Under the pieces are notes generated by a model, which was not told the origin of the DNA, made no database searches, and was given only the letters and a program-made list of their open reading frames with translations. From Falsiphaeobacter marinintestinus (GTDB lineage Bacteria > Pseudomonadota > Alphaproteobacteria > Rhodobacterales > Rhodobacteraceae), in assembly GCF_007923355.1 (NCBI RefSeq), contig NZ_VOGO01000007.1:186001-250000 (forward strand): 64,000 nt of DNA, written 5' to 3'. This document shows positions 16,701 through 26,387 of this stretch, piece by piece; the stretch's first letter is position 1; each line of letters begins with the position of its first letter. The position numbers and the translations under genes are program-made.

Positions 16701-17924
16701 GTGGATTACACTGCTCAGCTCGATACCGCGATAGCCAAGCTGCACGAAGAAGGGCGTTACCGCACCTTCATCGACATCGAACGGACCCGGGGCCAGTTCC
16801 CGCATGCTGTCTGGACCCGTCCGGATGGGGAACAGCAACCGATCACCGTCTGGTGTGGCAACGACTATCTTGGGATGGGGCAAAACCCTGTTGTTCTGGA
16901 GGCCATGCACGAAGCCGTTGACGCCACGGGCGCCGGTTCGGGTGGCACCCGCAACATTTCGGGCACCACGGTCTATCACAAGCGGCTTGAGGCCGAACTG
17001 GCCGACCTGCATGGCAAGGAAACCGCGCTGCTGTTCACCAGTGCGTATATTGCCAATGATGCGACGCTGAGCACGCTGCCCAAGTTGTTTCCCGGTCTGA
17101 TCATCTATTCGGACGAGCTGAACCATGCCTCGATGATCGAAGGCGTGCGGCGCAATGGCGGGTCCAAGCGGATCTTCCGTCACAATGACGTGGCCCATCT
17201 GCGTGAGCTTCTGGAAGCCGACGATCCCAATGTACCCAAGCTGATTGCATTTGAATCCGTCTATTCGATGGATGGCGATTTCGGTCCGATTGAAGAACTA
17301 TGTGATCTGGCCGACGAATTCGGCGCGCTGACCTATATCGACGAAGTCCACGCCGTGGGCATGTATGGCGCACGCGGCGGCGGTGTGACCGAGCGGGATC
17401 ATCTGGCCCACCGGATCGACATCATCAACGGCACGCTGGCCAAAGCCTATGGCGTGATGGGCGGCTATATCGCGGCGTCTTACAAGATGTGTGACGCGAT
17501 CCGTTCATATGCGCCGGGCTTTATCTTCACCACCTCGCTGCCGCCTGCCGTGGCTGCCGGGGCGGCCGCGTCGGTTGCGTATCTCAAGCGCACACCTGAA
17601 TTGCGTGAACAGCATCAGACCCAGTCCAAGATATTGAAAACCCGCCTGAAAGGGTTGGGGTTGCCGCTGATCGATCATGGCAGCCATATCGTGCCCGTGA
17701 TTGTGGGCGATCCGGTGCACACCAAGAACATAAGTGACATGCTGCTGGCAGATTATGGCATCTATGTTCAGCCGATCAATTTCCCGACTGTGCCACGCGG
17801 AACCGAGCGCCTGCGCTTTACTCCGTCGCCGGTTCATGGACCTGACGAGATGAACAAACTGGTGCATGCCATGGACGCGCTCTGGTCTCATTGTGCGCTG
17901 AATCGCGCCGAACTGGCTGGCTGA
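16701..17924 (+). CDS. hemA: 5-aminolevulinate synthase
   Basis: Condenses glycine and succinyl-CoA to 5-aminolevulinate, the first step of haem and tetrapyrrole synthesis by the Shemin pathway typical of alphaproteobacteria. A PLP enzyme of the alpha-oxoamine synthase family; the Schiff-base lysine is Lys248 in GTLAKAYG. Other marks are [13 protein letters not shown] and [12 protein letters not shown]. The real start is GTG at 16701 (407 residues), since [10 protein letters not shown] matches the conserved N-terminus and GGAGG lies 8-10 bases upstream. An FNR-type box upstream suggests induction at low oxygen. Confidence 0.96.
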   Translation: MDYTAQLDTAIAKLHEEGRYRTFIDIERTRGQFPHAVWTRPDGEQQPITVWCGNDYLGMGQNPVVLEAMHEAVDATGAGSGGTRNISGTTVYHKRLEAELADLHGKETALLFTSAYIANDATLSTLPKLFPGLIIYSDELNHASMIEGVRRNGGSKRIFRHNDVAHLRELLEADDPNVPKLIAFESVYSMDGDFGPIEELCDLADEFGALTYIDEVHAVGMYGARGGGVTERDHLAHRIDIINGTLAKAYGVMGGYIAASYKMCDAIRSYAPGFIFTTSLPPAVAAGAAASVAYLKRTPELREQHQTQSKILKTRLKGLGLPLIDHGSHIVPVIVGDPVHTKNISDMLLADYGIYVQPINFPTVPRGTERLRFTPSPVHGPDEMNKLVHAMDALWSHCALNRAELAG

Positions 17925-18051
17925 TCCTCAATTTCCGTGCATTTTGCTTGCACTGTGTTAGTCTTCTCGCAACAACAAGCGCGGGACGAATCTTGGGGAA
18001 GAACCTGCGCGGGGCAAACAGACTCGCTGCAGGCAACATGGGACAGCAGGT

Positions 18052-19254
18052 ATGATCGGGCGCAGATTCTCGCGCAAGCCTAAAGAGGAAGAGGTCGTAG
18101 AGCCACTCAGCTTTGACGACTTCGAGCTTCGACTTGGCGATATGATGCGTGGCGAAAGGGCGACTTTGGGCAAGTCGCTGCTGGATGTTCAACGCGATCT
18201 GCGGATCAAAGCCAGCTATATTGCAGCCATCGAAAATGCTGACCCGTCTGCGTTTGACACGCCCGGCTTTGTCGCCGGATACGTGCGGTCTTATGCCCGT
18301 TATCTGAACATGGAACCGGATGAAGCCTTTGCGGCGTTTTGCGTCGAAAGCGGCTTTACCGTTGCGCATGGCATGTCTGCCGAAGCATCGGGGGCGAAGA
18401 AGAACGCCCGCGAAGAGCGTGCGATTATTGGCCACGGTCTGTCGAATGATCCGTTTTCCGGCAGCGGCACGCCGTTTCTGCCGGAACGCGAAGGATTGCT
18501 GTCGCAGATTGAACCCCGCGCCATTGGATCAACGTTGGTGTTGCTGGCTGTGATCGGCGGTATCGGGTATGGCGGCTGGTCGGTTCTGAAAGAAGTGCAG
18601 CAGGTGCAGGTGACGCCGGTCGAACAGGCGCCTGTCGTGCTGTCGGATCTGGACCCAGTCACAGGTGCGCTGGCCAACCCGACTGCCGAAGAGGGCACGA
18701 CGGTTTCGAGCACCGAGGCGCTGAACCGGTTGTACCGCCCGCAAGCGCTGGATGTACCGGTCATGGTGTCACGCGATGCGCCGATTTCGACGCTGGATCC
18801 GCGCGCAGGCGGAAGCTTTTCAGCGCCGGACCTGCCCGATGTTCAGATCGCAGAAGCACCACTGCCAGCCGGGGAAGTGGTGCCGCAGGTGCTTGAAGAC
18901 GTCGCTCCGACATTGGTCATGGTTGCAGTACGCCCGTCCTGGGTGCGCGTGCGGGCTGCTGATGGCACGACGATCTACGAGACTATCATGGAAGGTGGTC
19001 AGACCTTTGAAATCCCGGCAACGGAAGAACCCCCGACATTGCGCGCAGGTGAATCCGGCGCGATCTATTTCGTTGCCAATGGCGAAAACTATGGTCCGGT
19101 TGGCGGACGCGGCACGGTGACCAAGAACTTGCCATTGTCGATTGCCGAAGTGACCGACCGGTTCGAGGTTGCGAACCTTGAACAGGACAATGATCTGGCC
19201 CGTGTGGTTGCCGAACTTCAGACTCCGGTCGTTGCCGAAGATCCAACTGAGTGA
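18052..19254 (+). CDS. RodZ-like helix-turn-helix membrane protein
   Basis: 400 residues. An N-terminal cytoplasmic Cro-like HTH domain (about 30-110: LGKSLLDVQRDLRIKASYIAAIE) is followed by one membrane segment near 165-182 (LVLLAVIGGIGYGGW) and a long periplasmic part ending in a DUF4115-like domain (WVRVRAADGTTIYETIM, about 285-360). This architecture is that of RodZ, which couples MreB to the cell-wall elongation machinery. In alphaproteobacteria the gene is often next to ispG, as here (68 bases), which supports the assignment. The start ATG has a poor ribosome binding site. Confidence 0.82.
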   Translation: MIGRRFSRKPKEEEVVEPLSFDDFELRLGDMMRGERATLGKSLLDVQRDLRIKASYIAAIENADPSAFDTPGFVAGYVRSYARYLNMEPDEAFAAFCVESGFTVAHGMSAEASGAKKNAREERAIIGHGLSNDPFSGSGTPFLPEREGLLSQIEPRAIGSTLVLLAVIGGIGYGGWSVLKEVQQVQVTPVEQAPVVLSDLDPVTGALANPTAEEGTTVSSTEALNRLYRPQALDVPVMVSRDAPISTLDPRAGGSFSAPDLPDVQIAEAPLPAGEVVPQVLEDVAPTLVMVAVRPSWVRVRAADGTTIYETIMEGGQTFEIPATEEPPTLRAGESGAIYFVANGENYGPVGGRGTVTKNLPLSIAEVTDRFEVANLEQDNDLARVVAELQTPVVAEDPTE

Positions 19255-19322
19255 TCCGCCATTGCCGCGCCCCCTTGGGCGGCTTATGTAGCCCCTAAAG
19301 GTTCTGATCGCGGACAGGTTCC

Positions 19323-20444
19323 ATGTCGCACAATCCCATTCGTCCCTGGCGCAATATCGAGCGTCGCAAATCCCGCCAGATCATGGTTGGCAATGTGCCG
19401 GTCGGGGGCGATGCCCCGATTGCTGTGCAGACCATGACCAATACGCTGACCACTGATGTGGCCGGCACGATTGCGCAGGTACAGGCCGCGGCCGAAGCCG
19501 GGGCGGATCTGGTGCGCATTTCGGTGCCGGATGAAGCGTCTTCCAAGGCGCTGAAAGAGATCGTTGCCGAAAGCCCGGTGCCAATTATCGCGGACATCCA
19601 TTTCCATTACCGGCGCGGCATCGAGGCGGCAGAGGCCGGGGCTGCCTGTTTGCGGATCAACCCGGGTAATATCGGCGATGAGCGTCGGGTCAAAGAAGTC
19701 ATTCAGGCTGCGCGGGATCACAACTGTTCGATCCGTATTGGCGTGAACGCCGGATCGCTGGAAAAGCACCTGCTTGAGAAATACGGCGAACCGTGCCCCG
19801 ATGCGATGGTCGAAAGCGGGATGGAGCATATCCGGATCCTCGAAGACAATGATTTCCGCAACTACAAGATCAGTGTGAAGGCGTCCGACGTGTTCATGTC
19901 TGCGGCGGCCTATCAGGGGATTGCCGAGGCCACGGATGCGCCGATCCATCTGGGCATCACCGAAGCGGGCGGGCTGGTCAGCGGCACGATCAAATCGGCC
20001 ATTGGCCTGGGCAACCTGCTGTGGATGGGCATTGGTGATACGCTGCGGGTGTCGTTGTCTGCCGATCCGGTGGAAGAGGTCAAAGTCGGGTTCGAGATTC
20101 TCAAATCGCTGGGTCTGCGGCATCGCGGCGTCAACATCATTTCTTGTCCGTCCTGCGCGCGGCAGGGGTTTGACGTTATCAAGACGGTCGAGGCGCTGGA
20201 AAAACGGCTGGAGCACATCAAGACTCCGATGAGCCTGTCGATCATCGGTTGCGTGGTGAACGGGCCGGGCGAGGCGTTGATGACAGACGTCGGCTTTACC
20301 GGCGGGGGTGCCGGGGCTGGGATGGTTTATCTGGCGGGCAAGCAAAGTCACAAGATGTCGAACGACCAGATGGTCGATCACATCGTTGAGCAGGTTGAAG
20401 CCAAGGCTGCCGAACTGGACGCAATTCAGGATGCTGCCGAATAG
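19323..20444 (+). CDS. ispG: 4-hydroxy-3-methylbut-2-en-1-yl diphosphate synthase
   Basis: IspG (GcpE) reductively converts MEcPP to HMBPP in the non-mevalonate isoprenoid pathway, using a 4Fe-4S cluster. The Cys ligands are in [11 protein letters not shown] and [10 protein letters not shown]. The N-terminal TIM-barrel part ([32 protein letters not shown]) is intact. 373 residues, normal length, ATG at 19323. It lies in a rightward run with the RodZ-like gene and the Fe-S carrier gene mrp, which could help mature its cluster. Confidence 0.97.
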   Translation: MSHNPIRPWRNIERRKSRQIMVGNVPVGGDAPIAVQTMTNTLTTDVAGTIAQVQAAAEAGADLVRISVPDEASSKALKEIVAESPVPIIADIHFHYRRGIEAAEAGAACLRINPGNIGDERRVKEVIQAARDHNCSIRIGVNAGSLEKHLLEKYGEPCPDAMVESGMEHIRILEDNDFRNYKISVKASDVFMSAAAYQGIAEATDAPIHLGITEAGGLVSGTIKSAIGLGNLLWMGIGDTLRVSLSADPVEEVKVGFEILKSLGLRHRGVNIISCPSCARQGFDVIKTVEALEKRLEHIKTPMSLSIIGCVVNGPGEALMTDVGFTGGGAGAGMVYLAGKQSHKMSNDQMVDHIVEQVEAKAAELDAIQDAAE

Positions 20445-20549
20445 GGCAGCAAAGGTTTGCACCGCGCTCTATAAGATGTTTGTGATATTGACCTTTTGGG
20501 GGAAGTGATGTGGAACCGGTGGAAGAGCGCGAAATCAGGAAAGACCGGC

Positions 20550-21614
20550 ATGAGCTTGCATGACATCGTCACCGAAGAACTGAAGAAGTTTGTCGATCCG
20601 GCCAGCGGTAAGGATATCGTGGCCTCCGGGATCGTTAAGGCTTTGACCATCGAAGACGGCACCGTCAAGTTCGTGCTCGAGATTGACCCGGCCCGCGCCA
20701 AGGAAATGGAAAGCCTGCGGGCCAGTGCCGAGCGGCGTTTGATGGCGTTGGATGGGGTCGAAAAAGTGTCTGCGATGTTGACGGCCCATGCCGACAAAGC
20801 GCCGCCGCCGGATCTGAAACCCAAGGCCAAGGCCAAGCCGCAGGGCCCGCAAGCGGTGCCGGGCGTCAAGCACATCATTGCCGTGGCATCCGGCAAGGGC
20901 GGGGTGGGTAAATCCACCGTGTCCGCCAATCTGGCTGTCGCTCTGGCGGCGCAGGGGTGCAAAGTGGGTCTGCTGGATGCGGATATCTATGGCCCGTCGC
21001 AGCCGCGTATGATGGGGCTGAGCGGTCGTCCGGGCAGCCCCGACGGCAAAACCATCCTGCCGCTGCGGGCGCATGGCGTGACCGCCATGTCGATCGGGCT
21101 GATGATGCAGGAAGGTCAGGCCGTTGTCTGGCGTGGCCCGATGCTGATGGGCGCGTTGCAGCAGATGATGATGCAGGTGCAATGGGGCGAGCTGGACATC
21201 CTGCTGATCGACTTGCCGCCGGGCACGGGCGACGTGCAACTGACGCTGAGCCAGAAGTTCATCATCGATGGCGCGATCATCGTGTCGACGCCGCAGGATG
21301 TGGCTCTGCTGGATGCCCGCAAGGGGATGGACATGTTCCGCCAGCTGAAAACACCGATTCTTGGCATGATCGAAAACATGTCGACGCATATCTGTTCGAA
21401 TTGCGGGCATGAGGAACATCTGTTCGGACATGGCGGTGTGGCCGTTGAGGCTGAGAAGCTGGGCGTGCCGCTGCTAGCCGAAATCCCGCTGCATCTGGAT
21501 ATTCGTCTGGCGGCTGATGCCGGCACCCCGATCGTTGCGGCACAGCCTGAGAGCGCGCAAGCGGTCGCATTCACTCAATTGGCCAAGTCGCTGATTGCCC
21601 GGGATCTGGCCTAG
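20550..21614 (+). CDS. Mrp/ApbC-type Fe-S cluster carrier ATPase
   Basis: A soluble P-loop NTPase that carries or inserts 4Fe-4S clusters. The order is an N-terminal DUF59/MIP18-like domain (about 1-75), a Pro/Lys linker, then a deviant Walker A (ASGKGGVGKST), Walker B-like LLIDLPPGTGD and the cluster-binding CSNC near the end. I start at the ATG at 20550 (354 residues) because AGGAAAG lies 8 bases upstream; the frame is open to 20496. It sits about 100 bases after ispG, whose product needs a cluster. Confidence 0.92.
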   Translation: MSLHDIVTEELKKFVDPASGKDIVASGIVKALTIEDGTVKFVLEIDPARAKEMESLRASAERRLMALDGVEKVSAMLTAHADKAPPPDLKPKAKAKPQGPQAVPGVKHIIAVASGKGGVGKSTVSANLAVALAAQGCKVGLLDADIYGPSQPRMMGLSGRPGSPDGKTILPLRAHGVTAMSIGLMMQEGQAVVWRGPMLMGALQQMMMQVQWGELDILLIDLPPGTGDVQLTLSQKFIIDGAIIVSTPQDVALLDARKGMDMFRQLKTPILGMIENMSTHICSNCGHEEHLFGHGGVAVEAEKLGVPLLAEIPLHLDIRLAADAGTPIVAAQPESAQAVAFTQLAKSLIARDLA

Positions 21615-21736
21615 GCCCCGGCGAAGGCTCCCGCCAGGTTCGTCGGGCTGACTCCCGCCTGCCACCTGTTGGGCCAAGCGTGCGGCCCGAGGCCGCCCGC
21701 GGTTGGACTTTGACGGCCAGCGTTCGAGATCAGGCG

Positions 21737-21824
21737 CAACCGCAGGGCGTGGGGAACCCGCGCCCTGCTTGGCCCAACCCCGGACAAGAGGCGCGTCAGC
21801 GGCCCGCTGTTTCGGGGGCGGGAG
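21737..21824 (+). repeat. intergenic repeat with covarying stem (copy 2)
   Basis: Same layout as 14875-14961: CAACCGCAG, a palindromic stem (21742-21768, GCAGGGCG / CGCCCTGC), GGCCCAAC, and a CGGGAG end followed by TGTTTT. The fifth stem pair is G-C here and C-G in the other copy, so pairing is kept while sequence changes. It lies between the convergent mrp and flavin reductase genes. Confidence 0.7.
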
Positions 21825-21848
21825 TGTTTTCTTTGTCGGAAACGGCGC

Positions 21849-22370
21849 TTAGTCGAGGCCGAGAAACCCGCCATATTGGCCACGTTTGAACATCAGGCCC
21901 TTGCCTGGACGATGCATGGCCAGATCGACGCGCCCGATAATGATCGAGTGATCGCCGCCATCATGCACGGCTACCTGAGTGCAATCGAACCGCGCCAGAC
22001 AACCGGACAGCTGGGGCACCCCTGCCGCACTTGGTGTCCAGTCGATAGTACCGAAATCTTCGCCTGTGCGGGCGAAATGCGCGGCCATGTCCAACTGATT
22101 TTCGGCCATCACATGGATGGCATAGGTCTGTGCAGCGACAAACCGATCATGTCGGGGCGAGGCTTTGCCGGGACACCACAGCACCAACGCCGGGTCAAGC
22201 GACACCGAGGCAAAGGAATTCACCGTCATCGCCAGCGGCCCGCTGGCGGTTTGCGTGGTGACAACGGTCACGCCCGTGCCATAGCATCCCAGCGCATCGC
22301 GATAATCGCGGGCCGTGTCAGGTCCGGGGACAAAGCTGAAATCAGGCATAATGGGTGCATGTTTGGTCAT
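21849..22370 (-). CDS. flavin reductase family protein
   Basis: 173 residues with the FMN-binding split-barrel fold of flavin reductases: GCYGTGVTVVTT near 28-40, AMTVNSFASVSLDPAL near 47-62 and GLMFKRGQYGGFLGLD at the end. Such proteins use NAD(P)H to reduce flavin for a partner monooxygenase or bind flavin themselves. No partner is adjacent, so the role is open. ATG at 22370; a second ATG seven codons in is possible. The exonuclease gene upstream ends 53 bases before it, so it may be the last gene of the long minus-strand run. Confidence 0.85.
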   Translation of the reverse strand: MTKHAPIMPDFSFVPGPDTARDYRDALGCYGTGVTVVTTQTASGPLAMTVNSFASVSLDPALVLWCPGKASPRHDRFVAAQTYAIHVMAENQLDMAAHFARTGEDFGTIDWTPSAAGVPQLSGCLARFDCTQVAVHDGGDHSIIIGRVDLAMHRPGKGLMFKRGQYGGFLGLD

Positions 22371-22422
22371 CGGACATGGGGTGCCATGTCTTTCGCGATT
22401 TGTCCATGCTCCAGATCCCGGC

Positions 22423-23835
22423 TTAGTTCAGGTCTTCCAGCAGGCGTCCGTGCTTGCGGGTGGCGTCGATCACGTCGCCAAAGGTGCGCATGCCGCGCGC
22501 GTCCAGCATCGGAAGCATCTTGCACAGAACCTCGGCTGTGGCCTGCGCGTCGCCCAATGCCGTATGGCGCAAGTGGGCGGGGATGGTCACGCCCAGACGA
22601 TCGCACAGCGCATCCAGCGTGTGGGTTTCGCTGGCCCCGAACACGACGGCAGACAACAGGACGGTGTCAAGGATCGGGTGGTCCCATGTGACGTCCATCC
22701 GGTGCGCATGACGACGCAGAAAGGCCATGTCAAATGGTGCGTTGTGGGCGACAATCACGGCGTCGGACGCGAATTTGTGAAAGTCGCGACCGGCCTTGTC
22801 GATGGTCGGCGCGCCCTGCACCATGGCATTGCTGACGCCATGCACTTTGGTTGATGCAGCCGGGATCGGCATTTCGGGGTCGACGAATGTGTCCAGCACT
22901 TCGCCTTCTATGATGCGGCCCTTGACCACGCGAACGGCGCCGATCTGAACGACCTCGTCCTTGTGTGGCAGCAGACCGGTGGTTTCGGAGTCGAACACGA
23001 CAAAGACCAATTCGCTCAGCGCCCGGTTTTCAAACGCGGCGTCTCCGGGGCTGTCCAGAAGGTCAAAATCATAGACCAGCGGGCGGGCGTCTTCCGGGGC
23101 GATATGGGCATCGGCGTCGTCAAAGATCAGCATATATCCGGGCGCTTCACCCAAAGGTTTCATCCGGGTGCTGTACGACTGTGCGCCATCTGCACCTTCG
23201 GCGGTAAAGCTGACATCCATGCCACTGCGCACCAGCTTGGCATAGGCGGTCTCGACCGCTTCGCGTTTGAGGTAATCGAACAGCGAGGCGTGCAGGCGAG
23301 GGTGCGCGACCTGCGCCAGAACAGCGGCGGCCTGGCCGTCATACAGAACGATCTGGTGAGATGGGTTGACCAGAACCATCGCCATCGGGATCTCAGTCAA
23401 AAGCTGGGTCAGGCGATCTTTTTCCGCTGCAAGCCGGGCCGTGGCCTCGGCCACGGCCTCAGCCGTTCCCAGGGTTGAACTGGACAACTGACCAGCAACG
23501 GCAGCCGCGGCAGGAGCCAGATCACCCAGATAGCGGGCCGTGTGCATGTCCATCTCGCCCGATACACCGGCATGGGCACGGGCGCGCATTTCTGACGCCA
23601 GTCGTTCGATCGGTTTGGCGACGTTTTCGTCGAACAACAACCACACCCCGGCCACCAACGCCAGCAGGGCAAAGGCCGTCAGGATCGCGCTGAACACGAA
23701 GGCGTCCAAAAGCTCGGGCGCGTCGGCGCGGACGTACCCGACATACATCGCGCCCCCGGCAATCAGCACCCCGCCAAGCGCCAGCAGACAAAAGAACAGG
23801 AAGATGCGTAGCCGCAGGCTCAGGTTGGTCAGCAT
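22423..23835 (-). CDS. membrane-anchored PAS-DnaQ type 3'-5' exonuclease
   Basis: An unusual fusion of 470 residues: two membrane segments (about 11-34 and 44-68), a HAMP-like helix (DENVAKPIERLASEMRAR), a coiled region and PAS-like sensor (about 145-255), then a DEDDh exonuclease domain (about 285-460). All catalytic residues are present: Asp and Glu in FDSETTG, Asp in NAPFDMAFL, and His/Asp in HTALGDAQA, so it should be active on DNA or RNA. The start at 23835 is set by TGATG overlap with the upstream gene. Its place with acs, a symporter and a CBS/DUF294 protein suggests a signalling role, not replication; this is inference. Confidence 0.88.
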   Translation of the reverse strand: MLTNLSLRLRIFLFFCLLALGGVLIAGGAMYVGYVRADAPELLDAFVFSAILTAFALLALVAGVWLLFDENVAKPIERLASEMRARAHAGVSGEMDMHTARYLGDLAPAAAAVAGQLSSSTLGTAEAVAEATARLAAEKDRLTQLLTEIPMAMVLVNPSHQIVLYDGQAAAVLAQVAHPRLHASLFDYLKREAVETAYAKLVRSGMDVSFTAEGADGAQSYSTRMKPLGEAPGYMLIFDDADAHIAPEDARPLVYDFDLLDSPGDAAFENRALSELVFVVFDSETTGLLPHKDEVVQIGAVRVVKGRIIEGEVLDTFVDPEMPIPAASTKVHGVSNAMVQGAPTIDKAGRDFHKFASDAVIVAHNAPFDMAFLRRHAHRMDVTWDHPILDTVLLSAVVFGASETHTLDALCDRLGVTIPAHLRHTALGDAQATAEVLCKMLPMLDARGMRTFGDVIDATRKHGRLLEDLN

Positions 23836-24356
23836 CACGACACCTCGCACACGGCATCGACCACCGGATCATCGTCGGGTGCGACCACCCAGTCGGCATT
23901 CTGCACACCGCCTTCTGCGTCGAAATTCACCCCATCCATCAACGCGGCGCGCCGGTTTCCTGCGCAATCCACCAGCACTGACAGCTTTTCCACGGCAGAC
24001 CAGCGGGCAAAGAAATAAAGATCGGCGAGCCGCTGATCCGGCAGGCTTGCATTGGTCTGAACGCTGGCGGAATCCAGCGCCACAAACCGTTCTGTATAGG
24101 GTTTGATGTATGTCCAGGGCCGGTAGAAGCTGCGGTTCTCGACGGTCTGTATCACAGCCATCCCTTCGGGCAGGGTGGTCGAGTTGCGGCTATACCAGCT
24201 GTACTCGCTGCTGATCGTGGTGGCGATCATCGCAAGGCCCGCGCCAACGGGCGTGGCCCATTTGGGCAACCTGCCGCCGCTTACCTTGTTCACGATCAAG
24301 ACCACACCGGCCATCGCGATTCCGGCAAAAATCGTGCCTATCAGCTCCAGAAACAT
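23835..24356 (-). CDS. small membrane protein of unknown function
   Basis: 173 residues. The first 55 form two likely membrane helices (ELIGTIFAGIAMAGVVLIV and ATPVGAGLAMIATTISS), and the rest is a soluble domain with no recognised family, containing TVENRSFYRPWTYIKPYTERFVALD and one Cys pair at a distance. It is translationally coupled to the exonuclease gene (TGATG), so the two probably work together in the membrane. The Cys in VDCAGNRRA is typical of short proteins that describe cell-envelope stress, but I cannot name a function. Confidence 0.7.
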   Translation of the reverse strand: MFLELIGTIFAGIAMAGVVLIVNKVSGGRLPKWATPVGAGLAMIATTISSEYSWYSRNSTTLPEGMAVIQTVENRSFYRPWTYIKPYTERFVALDSASVQTNASLPDQRLADLYFFARWSAVEKLSVLVDCAGNRRAALMDGVNFDAEGGVQNADWVVAPDDDPVVDAVCEVS

Positions 24357-24406
24357 TCCCGCTCCTCCCGGGGCGTGAGAACCGCCCCCCTCGTTCTTCT
24401 CTTTCC

Positions 24407-24425
24407 AAATACTCCCGCCGGAGGC
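24407..24425 (-). terminator. terminator-like 3' element GCCTCC-GGCGGGAG-TATTT
   Basis: On the minus strand a short CTCC/GGAG hairpin is followed by TATTT and an A/G-rich run, 28 bases after the DUF294 gene stop. Related CGGGAG or GGGGTATT tails occur at 14955-14961, 21818-21830 and 40881-40888, also after genes. Confidence 0.4.
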
Positions 24426-24452
24426 ATCCTCCTGCCGCCGCCGGGACTGGCG

Positions 24453-26276
24453 TTAGCCGAGCATTCCCTTGCCGTGCCCCAGCGCCGATTGCAGTGTCTT
24501 TACCACGACAAACGCGTCCCTGAGATGACTTCGCTCAAAGTCCGACAGATCGGTCGGCGCGAGGAAGTTGTCAGGCTTTTCGCCTGCCTTGACCCGTGCC
24601 ACCTGATGGTCAAGCCGGGATTCGGCGATCAGGTCATAGGCGTCCAGCAAATCGCGCGCACCAGACGGGCTGAGCACCCCGGCGCCTTCGGCGGCTTTCA
24701 GACGTGCGCGGGTGTTTGCCTCGGTCAACTGGCCTTGCAATGCATAGATGCGAGCCAGATCAACAACCGGGACGACACCATTGTGCTTCATGTCCAGTGT
24801 GTTGCGGTTTTCGCCGGACCGGATCGTTGCAAAACCACGCAACAGGCCCAGAGGGGGCGTGTGCTTGAGCGAGTTCGAAATCATATGCGCCACGAAGATC
24901 GAATTCTTGCTGGCGGCTTTCAGCGTTCCGGATTGCAGCCCGGTGAACAGGCTTTCGTCGCCACCGATGGGGCGCAAATCGAACATCACACTGGCCAGCA
25001 TCTGGGCTTCGGGGTCGGGCTTGGCGATCCAGCGCGCGAAGTAATCGCGCCAGACGCGCACAGGCTGACACCAGCGTGGGTTCGTCGCCATCATGTCGCC
25101 CGGGCAGTAGAAATAGCCGCAGACATCCAGCCCGTCGCTGACGATTTTGGCCAGGTCGGCGAAATATGGCATCTGTTCGGGTGTGACGTCGTCATGCAGG
25201 ACCAGGCAATTGTCCTGATCGCTGACGCCGGTTTGTTCCTGTCGGCCCTGACTGCCGCAGGCGAGCCAGAGATAGGGCACCGGTGCCGGGCCAAGCGTGG
25301 CCTCGGCCATGGCCAGCAGGCGGCGTGTGACGGTGTCGGCAATGTCGGTGATCAGGCGGGTCACAACCTCGTGTCGGTTGCCACCGGCGACCAGCTGCAC
25401 CAGCAATTGTGGAATGCGCGCCGTGACCTTGGCCATGTCGGCGACGGTTGCGGCATGGGCGATCTCGCCGACCAGTTCGGCCGAAGAGACGGCCTGAAAC
25501 CGGGTCAGGTCTGTCTGGGTGACGACGCCGACCAGCTTGTTGCCCTGGACAATCGGGATGTGTCCGATGCGGTGTTCCATCATCGCGTGCAGCACGTCCG
25601 ACCCGATGGCGGTCGGGGGCAGGGTTAGCAGATCACGGGCCATGATGTCCGAAACGGGGGTGTCGACGGGACGGCCTTCGGCCAGAACCTTGCCGGACAG
25701 GTCGCGGATTGTCAGGAATCCGGTAAGCGCGTTATCCTGCATGACGCAGAGTGAGGATATCCCGCGATCCCGCATGAGACGTGCCGCGTCTTGCACCGTG
25801 GCATCGGGGGCGCAGGTGACCGGGTCATGTGCCATCAGGGTGTCGACCAGCGTGGTGGTCAGCGAGCGTTCCTGAGGGCGGTCTGACCGGGTGCGGTCAA
25901 AAAACTTTCTTGCCACGTCGTAGGTGTCGACAAGCTTGCGGAAGGGGCCGGACGGCAACACCAGAAGAACGGAACTGGTTTCGGCGCGCGCGCTGGTCAC
26001 GGCGATGCCGTCGCGCATCAAGCCGCGTTCTCCGAATGAGTTGCGCACCCCAAGGTGTGAGACCACGACATCGTTGTCGTCGCGTACTTCGATCTTGCCT
26101 TCGTAGACAATGAATACGCCGTGCAGGCGGTCGCCAAGGTCATAGACCGGGAAATCCTGTTCGACGGCCCAGGGTTCGAACTGGGGAACAAGGGCGGCCA
26201 GCGCATCTTCGGGCAGGGCATCATAGGGATGCACCGATTTCAGGAACCGTGTGATCTGATCAGCGGTCAGAGGCAT
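24453..26276 (-). CDS. cNMP-binding/CBS/DUF294 nucleotidyltransferase-like protein
   Basis: 607 residues with four domains: a cyclic-nucleotide-binding-like domain (about 10-125), a CBS pair (about 145-270), a GlnD-like nucleotidyltransferase domain (GSQGRQEQTGVSDQDN near 345-360, with the GS and DxD-like residues) and a DUF294 C-terminal domain. The family is thought to sense adenine nucleotides and modify a target, but no substrate is established. The gene lies after the symporter gene with a terminator between them, and before the membrane/exonuclease pair. Homologues are frequently linked to acetate symporter and acs genes. Confidence 0.88.
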   Translation of the reverse strand: MPLTADQITRFLKSVHPYDALPEDALAALVPQFEPWAVEQDFPVYDLGDRLHGVFIVYEGKIEVRDDNDVVVSHLGVRNSFGERGLMRDGIAVTSARAETSSVLLVLPSGPFRKLVDTYDVARKFFDRTRSDRPQERSLTTTLVDTLMAHDPVTCAPDATVQDAARLMRDRGISSLCVMQDNALTGFLTIRDLSGKVLAEGRPVDTPVSDIMARDLLTLPPTAIGSDVLHAMMEHRIGHIPIVQGNKLVGVVTQTDLTRFQAVSSAELVGEIAHAATVADMAKVTARIPQLLVQLVAGGNRHEVVTRLITDIADTVTRRLLAMAEATLGPAPVPYLWLACGSQGRQEQTGVSDQDNCLVLHDDVTPEQMPYFADLAKIVSDGLDVCGYFYCPGDMMATNPRWCQPVRVWRDYFARWIAKPDPEAQMLASVMFDLRPIGGDESLFTGLQSGTLKAASKNSIFVAHMISNSLKHTPPLGLLRGFATIRSGENRNTLDMKHNGVVPVVDLARIYALQGQLTEANTRARLKAAEGAGVLSPSGARDLLDAYDLIAESRLDHQVARVKAGEKPDNFLAPTDLSDFERSHLRDAFVVVKTLQSALGHGKGMLG

Positions 26277-26296
26277 GGGAATCAGCCTTGTTTTAT

Positions 26297-26334
26297 AAAA
26301 GAAAAGTCCTGCCCGGTTGTGCGCCGGACAGGAC
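26297..26334 (-). terminator. rho-independent terminator of the symporter operon
   Basis: On the minus strand, stem GTCCTG-CCGG / CCGG-CAGGAC with a short loop, followed by TTTTCTTTTAT. Located 54 bases after the symporter stop and before the DUF294 gene start. Confidence 0.85.
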
Positions 26335-26387
26335 CGATTTGAAAGATGGCGGGCCGTCGCAGGGACGATGGCCCACCTCTTTGGATC

